A stretch of DNA of 64,000 nt, from the NCBI GenBank assembly GCA_023374045.1, contig CM041777.1, forward strand, positions 86,794,300-86,858,299, read 5' to 3'. The stretch comes from Limonium bicolor (taxonomy: Eukaryota > Streptophyta > Magnoliopsida > Caryophyllales > Plumbaginaceae). A program made the translations under genes and the position numbers. Of this stretch, positions 56,061 to 64,000 are shown piece after piece. The notes below the pieces were generated by a model. That model saw only the letters and a program-made list of their open reading frames with translations, searched no databases and had not been told where the DNA came from. The stretch's first letter is position 1. Every line of letters starts with the position of its first letter.

Positions 56061-57602
56061 CTTACATTAGTACTATATAATTAAGCTTAGGATTTAGTTA
56101 TTGTTTGAATTCATTTTTAGGATTACAATAATTGATTTGTAGAACTTATATTTTGCTTTACTCTACTTAGGTGTACAACTCATGGTTGTAAAAAAGGGTA
56201 CGGTAACGTACGGTCGTTTATAACAACATATCACCCGTTTTTGCAATGAAACGTATTGACAGGGTCGCATGAAATCCGTCTCATCGAACATTTGGTCTCT
56301 TAGTAGCATATGACTGTATAATCATCCCTATTTCTGTAATTACCGTATTTTTAAAGATTACGGTATAAACTATTGAAGACAACAATTTGACGGTAAGAAA
56401 CTGAAAACTAATTGTTTATATTAGATCCCTAAATGAAAATAATGTTGACCTTATATAAGGTTTTACTTTAAAAAATGATGATATAAGCTCCACCACCATT
56501 AGCTATAAATTATATATTTGTGAAGGAAAAATTACAATTATACCAATAACTTTTCTATCCTACTGTTTTTTGTTTTTTTTTCTACTTGGTAGTAGTATGA
56601 CTTTTCTTAAAATTCACTTAGGTAACTTATATTATATCACTCAACAAACTTCCACTTCCACAAATTCTTATATTTCTAAATGTGATAAATTTATAATATA
56701 TAAATATACAATTTGAAGATATTAATAAAAAATACAAATATTATGTACAAAGTAGAATATATTTCGTACTTTTAAATATTTATTATAAGTTTTTTATGAT
56801 TTAAATATTAATATTTCATTCGTACTAATTTCTTGTTTTATCCGTATTCTCAGTAGTTCGTATTAAACTAAATTACCGTTTTTTACGATCTTGATACAAC
56901 TTCACTCACATAATTATATGTTTAGATTCTTTTTAAGTACATAAGATTATTTTCTATTTAAATCACTAAATCATATTATTATAAATAATTTCTCGGTTAT
57001 AATTTTATTTTCATTTTAAACAAATCACATTAATCCATTTGACTTAAACAAAAACTTTCCAAAAAATGTAAATGATGTCTGATTAAAAAACCGTGTAACA
57101 TCATTTGAAAGATCATATTTTTATTTTAATAATAAATCCCACTCATATATTATAATATATTCCTAAATAATCGTTATCTATTGTTTACCGGAAACCATTT
57201 AAATTACAGTAAAAATAAAATCACTTGCTATTAAAATCTAAAGTTAACATAAATATTCACTTATTATACAGAAAAATAATAAGTAAATACACCTCTTTAA
57301 ACATGGCAGTCAAACATCACCACCTTAAGCAGCTTGGTTTTTACCCCTTACCATAATTAGTTGATTTTTTACAAAATAAACAGTCCGTGAGCGCGACGGA
57401 CATTTCGTTTCCGTCACCAATCATCACCCACCACTTGATCTTCTAGAGTAGGTAGTCTACTAGTATTCACAAATCATCACCTACACTTTCCGATTCCTAG
57501 GCAGTGGCCTGTTTTATGAGGGCCTTTCTTTCTTTTGATTGTCAGACGCATTGAAACAGAAATGGGCCGGGGATAAGTGTGAAGCGGCCTTGAATTTTTT
57601 TT
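56061..57602. other. Intergenic AT-rich sequence with possible hAT MITE
   Basis: No supported gene. 56183-56895 may be a hAT-type MITE: it begins TGGTTGTAAAAAAGGGTACG, the other end reads ATCAAGATCGTAAAAAACGG on the minus strand, and the flanks are ACAACTCA and ACAACTTCA. The ends match only partly, so this is tentative. Confidence 0.35.
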
Positions 57603-57607
57603 ATAAT

Positions 57608-58100
57608 TGTTATCTATATTTATGATGAAGACTAATAGTTTTATTGGTGGTGAAAAGTTTAATGGTGTAAATTGGTGGTGAGGAGTTTAAATAGTCTATA
57701 TTTATGATAGAGAGCTTAATGATGGAAGTTTTGCTCGGAGGTTATGTTATTTTATTTAATGATACTAAGTATAACACATTAAATGCACATTAAATATACA
57801 ACTTTATGCCATGGCTATTTTTAAGACTTCAAAGATGACCAATCACTATAAATAGAGACTCCACTTTATATCCATTCAAGTTTCAAGCATCCTTCTCAGA
57901 AGTTTCGAGAACTCTTGTGTGAAAGAAAAATATAAGAGAGTTTTATAGTTAGACTTGTGAAGTTTTGAGAGTTATCTCCTTGTGATATTTAAATGTTTTA
58001 TCTCGAACCACGTAAAAATAGTGTCCCACTATTCACTCTTCTTTATATTTGTAGTCATCATTATACATCTTTCAACTTGTTTCTGAATTATATTCTAACA
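57608..58100 (+). mobile_element. Solo LTR (493 bp)
   Basis: Starts TGTTATC and ends TTCTAACA. It is flanked by ATAAT (57603-57607) and ATAAC (58101-58105), one base different. It contains a TATAAATAG box at 57847-57855 followed by a plausible transcribed region. The Copia-type LTR at 21387 also runs TGTTA...CTAACA. No internal region or second LTR is present. Confidence 0.65.
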
Positions 58101-58105
58101 ATAAC

Positions 58106-58436
58106 CAATAAACACATCATCATGTGATGCAATTCATTAAGCTTAATTTAGGAATTGAATGTTAAGCCCCAATTTATTTTTTAACGACCGCTACATTAGC
58201 ATCCTTTAATCAACTCTTGACACAGCTATTAGTTAAATGTAGACCTCCTTGTCGCCTAGCTAGTTGTTGCTCAACCTAATTTTAATATTGCTACAATTAA
58301 ACTAGTATACTCTCATACACAGATGTCCAGGCCACCTATACATTTTCTAGTCGCCGACGTGTTAGTTTGTATGGACAAAACATAGTCGTCAACTTGTAGT
58401 TATTACTAATACAATTGATTGAAAACTCTAAGGTTT
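58106..58436. other. Intergenic sequence between solo LTR and NLR-B promoter block
   Basis: No gene or clear repeat recognised. Confidence 0.4.
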
Positions 58437-58640
58437 TGTGCTCACGGTAAGGGAGAAAACAAAAGGCCATCAAACCGCATAAAAATGCAGTAAATCCCGC
58501 TTAAGGGAAAAACATACCCCTCAATGTTCTCTACATCTTCCGTCCCAGATCTAGAGCCAGACCTTATTTCAGTGTCCCTCATGTACTCTCTTCTCAAGAA
58601 ATTGCTCGTTAGTTGTTCGTGGTTGCTGCGGTTTGTTAGG
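58437..58640 (+). promoter_or_regulatory. Detached NLR-B promoter/leader block
   Basis: GGGAGAAAACAAAAGGCCAT, CGCATAAAAATGCAGT and CCTCAATGTTCTCTACATC align with the block upstream of NLR-A at 44845-44990. In NLR-A this block is about 300 bp from the ATG. Here it is about 2.4 kb away, because 58640-60880 has been inserted. Confidence 0.7.
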
Positions 58641-60880
58641 ATGCACGGGGCTGGGCATATTGATATAAAAGTTATATTTGTGATGGTTGTTCAAATTAAA
58701 TAACGATTATTCAAGAATGTACCTAGTTATCATATAAACGGTTGTATAATAATCGGATTGAGTATAGCAAATTGGTAGTGTCCTGTATACCAAAAACGTG
58801 GTGGGTATAGTTACGGGTGAGGCCAGAATTTCAAACTGAGAGGACCAAAATTTTTTTAACAATGTATATTTAATATCAATGTTAAATATTTTTTAACATA
58901 AATAATAAATGTTTGAAATAAAAATACTTACAATATGATTTAAATATTTATATTTTAAATGTAGATATAACTTCCTAAAATATACTCCCACTACTACACA
59001 ATTGTAGTATGCCCACACTTTTAAGTTCAAATTTTATACACAAATAAAATGTGAAAAATTAATTCATTCACTTATAAGTGTCTTCATAATAGACGTAGAG
59101 ATATTAGAGATCTTTGTATTTTATATATCATACTTGTACCTACATTTAACATAACTCTTATTATATAGTTCTACACAAACAAGTGTAACTAAATAGAGTG
59201 GTTATATTAAAAAATTTACTATACTTTATTAAGTGGGGCTAAAAAAATGTCATTATCTTTTTTTTGTAGTAGTGCCCCCATGTTCTTCATAGATGATTTT
59301 CTGGTACAAAACACAAAATTTAATAAACAGTTTTTGGATTACATAATCCTTACTTTTTATTATAGGAATAGGAAAGTTGTGAGGAGAGGGAAAAATAGGA
59401 TGTTAACATGAAAAATTTAGTGGCAAAAAATTCCAAAGCATCCTATATTTGAAAAAAAATGGCAACACTCAAACCATCATCTATTAAGAACGGGAGGTAG
59501 TATATAGGGTGACAAAGAAGAACTCATTAACATAATTTTAAACTTAAAATAAGATATACACAATTCATATTTCGGAAGCAAAGTTTAATTTAAATTATAG
59601 TTATAAAAATACAAATTAATAAAATATAAGACACTTAATAACATAAATTAAAGTGTAGTTTATTATTAACAGTTATAATAGTCCTCATATTCAAAATATA
59701 AACGAGATATTTTGAATAGAACGGAGTATTAATTAAAAATAATTGATATTGGAATGGAATATTTAATCATTTAAGTGATACCTTCTCTTATCTTAGTATT
59801 ATTCAATATAATGTGATTAAAAATAATTACTATAATAAATTAAACTTCATTTATAACAACATAAACCATATTATATAAAACTATATGGCATTAGGATAAT
59901 TAGGGGTGGGGGCAAACCTTCAGATAAAGAGGCTCCTGGGTAGACGCCGTTCTCTCTTTTTTTTTCAATAATTTGAATTAGGAAGATATATGAAGCGTAG
60001 ACAGGAGAGTAGGAGTTTGTTTTCCTTTTTAGAAATTGAACCTAAATCTGTAGACTGTAATACAAAAATAATATTACTCTTAATTAATAAATATCAAATT
60101 TTGAAAAATTTAGTTCTAAATTGGTAAAATTTAAAAGGTGAAAATTTTTGAATGGTCGAAATTGTTTTATATGATATATATGGGCCCTACACAAGCTAAC
60201 ATATTAACATTTATTTCTTTCTAAATAACTTTTGTTATCCACAATTTATTGTTAACCTTTAATTACTAGATTAAATATAATTATTATAATTATATAATTT
60301 ATTATAGTATTTATCTATATTTTTGTCTCCTTCACATGTTTCCTAAAATTTTAATGATTATTATTTCCTTACGTGTACTTGTACGGCAACATAGGTAGTT
60401 AGTTTTCTTTTCTTCCCTTCTACTCGATGACATTTTTCCAATCTTTTTTATTTTAAATAGTTACCAGAATCTTTGTAACTAAAATTTGATTTTTTAGTGT
60501 AGTACATGTACATGTCTCAGCCCTCCATCTCAACATAATCTAATATATTATTCTTGTTGAATTTTGGTACATAACTTTTTAGCAATGTATTCTTGGGCAA
60601 ATACTATTGTACAACCGGTTATACGGTGAGCATCGTATAACGTTCATTTTCGATTCAAAAGTTGTTCAAATTTTTATATTGATTGTTCATATTGATGGAA
60701 AATTATATAATGTTATTATAAAGGTTATTCAAACTTAGCTGGACGCCCACGTTGACTCAAAAAGTTTCCAGAGCCATGTGGGGTGGGGTTGACTAACGAC
60801 CTGATGATGCAAAATGTGAGAGAGAAGGGGAAGAGGTTCGTTAAAACGACTATCTTTCTATTCCAATACTCCAGTCCAGA
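58640..60880. other. Insertion-derived sequence inside the NLR-B upstream region
   Basis: AT-rich, no gene. 58811-59279 resembles a hAT MITE (GAGGCCAGAATTTCAAACTG ... AAGTGGGGCTAAAAAAATG ... AGTGCCCCC). GGGAGGTAGTA near 59491 and GGAGTATTAA near 59722 may be ends of a Stowaway-like remnant. The whole block is absent from the matching NLR-A position. Confidence 0.45.
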
Positions 60881-60980
60881 CACATTGAATCCTAGCCTCT
60901 CCAACTTTTGACCCTCATGTAAGTTGTACGGTCACCAATTATGTAGTAATGTAATACATATTGATCCTCATAGTACAATA

Positions 60981-62937
60981 ATGGTTGTCTGATCAGCTTC
61001 TCAACAACTAGCCTTTTTATTGGTTGAGGAAGCAAAGTTTGATATACTGTGACTGAAAAGATGGAAAAATTGTAGCTCCATCTGGAGTGTATGCAATGTT
61101 TTTTGAAAGATGTTGAAAAGAACGATTACAATTCTCAACTAATTTCTAGATGGATATTTCAAATTCAAGAATTACTTATGAAGCTGAGAATATCATAGGC
61201 AAATTTGTTGTTAGAGTGTCTTGTCAACACAGAGAAAGAAAGGAATTGGGACACCGTTTAATGGTTTTTTTTTTGTATTTTGCCTGATGTCAAGTCTTTC
61301 CATGAAGTGGGATATGAAATTGATACTTTATCACGGTGCATAGCTGAACTTACTTCAATAATGCAACTTTGTGGGTTGAAAGTAGATGTCACAAAAAACC
61401 CTAATAAGATCTACAAACAGGTACTGGAATCAAGGAAGACTATAACTCAAATTGAGAAAAATGACTTCCTTGTTTGGTTTGATGAGGATGTGACAAATTT
61501 GGTTTACCAGTTAGTAAACAAAGATAAGAAGGTTATTGCTATAAGTGGTGTAGGTGGATTGGGTAAAACCACTCTTGCAAAAATGGTGTGCAACGATAAG
61601 ACTATCAAGCAAAATTTTGATGATGGCTTTGTTCGGGTTTTATATCACAACAATTTGTTATTGAATAAATTTGGAAACAGCTCTGTGGTCATGAAAAGAT
61701 GGATACCAATATCCCAACCATACAATTGTGTGAAAAGATTAAAGAGAAACTGCAAAACAACAAGTATCTGGCAGTGCTTGACGATATTTGGAATGAAGAG
61801 TCATGGGAACGTCTCAGAGATGCTTTTTTCGTCACTTGAACAATTATACTAAAACACATTGATAAACACATCAGATATCTCCATCAACCAAGTTGTTTAA
61901 CTGTTGAAAGAGATGAGAATTGTTAATGAAAATAGCTACCAGAGGAAGATGTCATATTGGTATGTGTTTTGATCTCCTAAGCACTTCATATAATGAACTT
62001 TATGCAAATGAATACTACTTGCTACAATGTTATAGGTATATATGAAGCTAGTATGTTATCAAAGAAAAAAACCATGTGTTCAAACTAATAGTCATTTTAA
62101 GTAACTTTTATGTTTTAAGTATATTGGTTTCTTATAATTAGCAATTACACAATCCGAGTGGGTATGTTGTGATATGATTAGTAGTATATTTCTTGATAAC
62201 ATAATAATAAATGGTTATTTTACGTATATACCATATATGCAATGGATGGTTTGTTACTACACAGATGCTGAAATGGAACAACTGAGGAAAGAAATGACAA
62301 AGCAGCATTGTAAGTGTCTTCCACTAGAAATTACAACACTTGGAGGAGTTCTAAGGTTTAAGAAGATTGATTGAAAAATGGAAAGTGATTAATGAAAATG
62401 TGTACTCTTACTTGACTGCCGGAGAAGGTTCAACGGTGATGCAAGTGCTATAATTAAGTTATAAAGAGTTTCCATTTTACCTAAGACCTTGTTTCATGTA
62501 CTTTGTGAATTTTTCCAAGGATTTTGAAATAGAAGTAAACTCATTATATCATATCTGGATTGCTGAAGGGTTTGTGATGCATCTCTTAAATGAAGACGTA
62601 GTTGCTCTAGGAGAGACTAGAATTTCCATGGAGGATAGGGCTCATAAGTACTTGAATGAATTGATAAGGAGATGTCTAGTTCAAGTGATGGAAATAGGAG
62701 AGACGATGATTCAAAGTTGTCATGTGCATGACATTATAAGAGATATGTGTATTAAAAAGGTGAAAGAACAATTTTTTTTCAACATAGCCACCGAAGAATG
62801 ATTTGGGATCTTGCAAGTAACGCCCTCTTGAGATACTCATCTAAATTTAGTGATTGTAGATCACATTATCTTTTCTTTCTTTGGATGATGGAGATGATGC
62901 CCCAAGTAGTGATTGTGGACGACATCGACACATTAGA
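60981..62937 (+). pseudogene. NLR-B: CNL resistance gene fragment (CC, NB-ARC, MHD)
   Basis: Start ATG 60981, a stop at the fourth codon and another near 61049, then CC remnants (LECMQCF, QLISRWIFQIQE). 61280-61852 is open: CGLKVDVTKNPNK and an intact P-loop GVGGLGKTTLAKMV. Kinase-2 (LAVLDDIWNEESWERLRDAF) lies in another frame, and about 39 bp covering RNBS-B is deleted. Intron 61960-62264 (GTATGTG...ACACAG). Exon 2 has CKCLPLEITTLGGVL, a frameshift near 62370, MYFVNFSKDFEI, SLYHIWIAEGF, HVHDIIRDM and then VVIVDDIDTLEL (R1-type SSDCGRH in another frame). At about 62937 the sequence flips to the antisense strand (NLR-C), so nearly all LRRs are missing. Confidence 0.88.
61960..62264 (+). other. 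Intron of NLR-B
   Basis: 305 bp, GT...AG. The position equals the NLR-A intron, whose ends are homologous. This is the un-expanded form. Confidence 0.82.
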
Positions 62938-63725
62938 GCTTAATGGAAACAATTTCCGTGTCATACAACATATAAGCCGAAGCATGGGGGATGTTTCCAT
63001 TAAGGCTCTAAGCCAGGACGTTGAAACATCCGCTTATGAAGTGTGAATAAAAAACGACCTAATATGTCGATGTTGTCTACAATCATATCATCTCCATCAT
63101 TCAAAAGAAAAGCAAGACAGTGTGCTCTACAAGCATTGACTTTATATGAGTAGCTCAAGAGGGCATTACTTTCAAGTTTCCAAATCTTTCTTCCAGTGGT
63201 TATGTTGAAAAAGTTCTGTTCTTTTGCTTTTTTAATACCCATATATCTTATAATGTCATGCACATGACAACTTTGAATCATTCCCGTCGCTCCTATTTCC
63301 ACCACTTCAACTAGACATCTCCTTATCAATTCATTCAAGTACTTTTAAGCCATATCCTCCATGAAACTTCTAGTATCTCCTAGTGCAACTACGACTTCAT
63401 CTGAGGGAGGCATCACCAACCCTTCAGCAATCCACATATGATACAATGGGTTTGTTTCTATCTCAAAATCCTCAGGAAAAATCACCAAGTACAAGAAACA
63501 AGGTCATAGATATAATGGAAGCTCTTTATAACTTAACTTGAGCACTTGCATGCATCATCGTTAAACCTTTTATGACAGTCAAGTAAGAGTACACATTTTC
63601 ATTAACCACTCCCCATTTTTCAATCGTCTTCTTAGACCTTAGAACTCCTCCAAGTACTGTAAATGCTAGTGGAAGACACTTACAATGCTCTATTATTTCT
63701 TTCCCCAATTGTTCCATTTTAGCAT
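62265..63725. repeat. Long inverted repeat formed by NLR-B and NLR-C
   Basis: 62265-62935 pairs with 63059-63725, leaving a loop of about 123 bp. In a 130-bp sample (62640-62770 against 63215-63350) the arms agree at roughly 88%. Similarity extends into the intron sequence beyond the arms. The three NLR copies show that the arms come from paralogous genes rather than from a transposon. Confidence 0.85.
62938..63725 (-). pseudogene. NLR-C: NB-ARC/LRR-start fragment, antisense to NLR-B
   Basis: Minus strand from the exon start at 63725 (acceptor TTACAAAG/ATGC): AKMEQLGKEIIEHCKCLPLA, FTVLGGVLRSKKTIEKW, frameshift near 63530, then NELIRRCLVEVVEIGATGM, HVHDIIRYMGIKKAKEQNFF, WKLESNALLSYSYKVNACRA and LNDGDDMIVDNIDIL. 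It ends with the first LRR residues ALMETSPMLR at about 62975-63005. It has lost everything downstream at the junction with NLR-B. Exon 1, if it exists, lies beyond the window. Confidence 0.85.
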
Positions 63726-64000
63726 CTTTGTAATAAATAACCATGCATATATTGTACGTCAATTAATCACTTATTAGTATGTTATTAAAATTATACTACC
63801 AATGATCACAAACATATATATTCTTAAAATACTGCACCCACACGACTAGCATTTATAGAGTGGGTGCTCAGTTATATTTCCTTTGTATGTGCACTATAAA
63901 ACTCAGTTATATTGGTGTTAGTATAAAGCACTTATTATCTAAAAAAATAGAAAAGTTACTTAAAATGACTAATAGTTTGAAAAAATGAGTTATTCTTGAT
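63726..64000 (-). other. Intron sequence of NLR-C
   Basis: The part next to the acceptor matches the NLR-B intron (GTAGTATA...AATAACAT...TATGCA). The intron runs off the window end. Confidence 0.6.

Noticed and set aside
59491..59730. Possible Stowaway remnant (GGGAGGTAGTA ... GGAGTATTAA)
   Set aside because: The ends do not form convincing inverted repeats and the interior does not match the other MITEs in the window.

Overview
The window is nuclear DNA of a flowering plant, almost certainly a eudicot. It is AT-rich and dominated by nested transposable elements: LTR retrotransposons primed by initiator tRNA-Met, L1-type LINEs, hAT, CACTA, Mutator-like and Stowaway-type DNA elements. The rest is mainly a decayed cluster of coiled-coil NB-LRR (CNL) resistance genes. 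I cannot name the species. There is no bacterial-type content, no CRISPR array and no rRNA or convincing tRNA gene.

Layout. 1-1164 and 15499-15893 are the two halves of one minus-strand LINE reverse transcriptase. It was split by a 14.3-kb LTR element (1165-15493, TSD TTGAT) with LTRs of about 4.5 kb, a TGGTATCAGAGC primer-binding site, a polypurine tract and a 5.2-kb internal region with no gag-pol. This is a LARD-type non-autonomous retroelement. Each LTR carries a five-unit array of about 71 bp built from near-perfect 12-bp inverted repeats. 15.9-19.2 kb holds three Stowaway-like MITEs. 19528-20136 (minus) is the only intact-looking, non-transposon single ORF (202 aa, unrecognised). 21387-24870 is a short gag/protease-only Copia-type element whose gag was interrupted by a 1.12-kb hAT-like element. 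25.9-39.2 kb is an old Copia element with an internal gag inversion. It is broken up by a 1.74-kb TIR element, a CACTA MITE, a 5.2-kb antisense LTR-like block and two hAT-type insertions.

39.5-64 kb is the NLR region. NLR-A (minus, 39510-44540) is a nearly full-length CNL pseudogene with a 2.2-kb intron loaded with transposon sequence. NLR-B (plus, 60981-62937) and NLR-C (minus, 62938 to beyond the window) are truncated relatives fused tail to tail, so the locus contains a long inverted repeat (arms about 670 bp or more, loop about 120 bp). Between A and B lie a 1.4-kb long-TIR element with internal tandem repeats, a ~175-bp satellite-like array split by a complete young Copia element (47643-52867, noncanonical TA...CA LTR termini) and by a 5'-truncated LINE (52948-55390), and a solo LTR (57608-58100).

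Working together: nothing forms a pathway. The biologically most suggestive arrangement is the NLR-B/NLR-C inverted repeat. If transcribed it would give long hairpin RNA homologous to NLR-A and its relatives, a plausible small-RNA source. All NLR copies carry stops, frameshifts or deletions. Many single-base indels separate related copies throughout, so some lesions could be assembly errors rather than biology.
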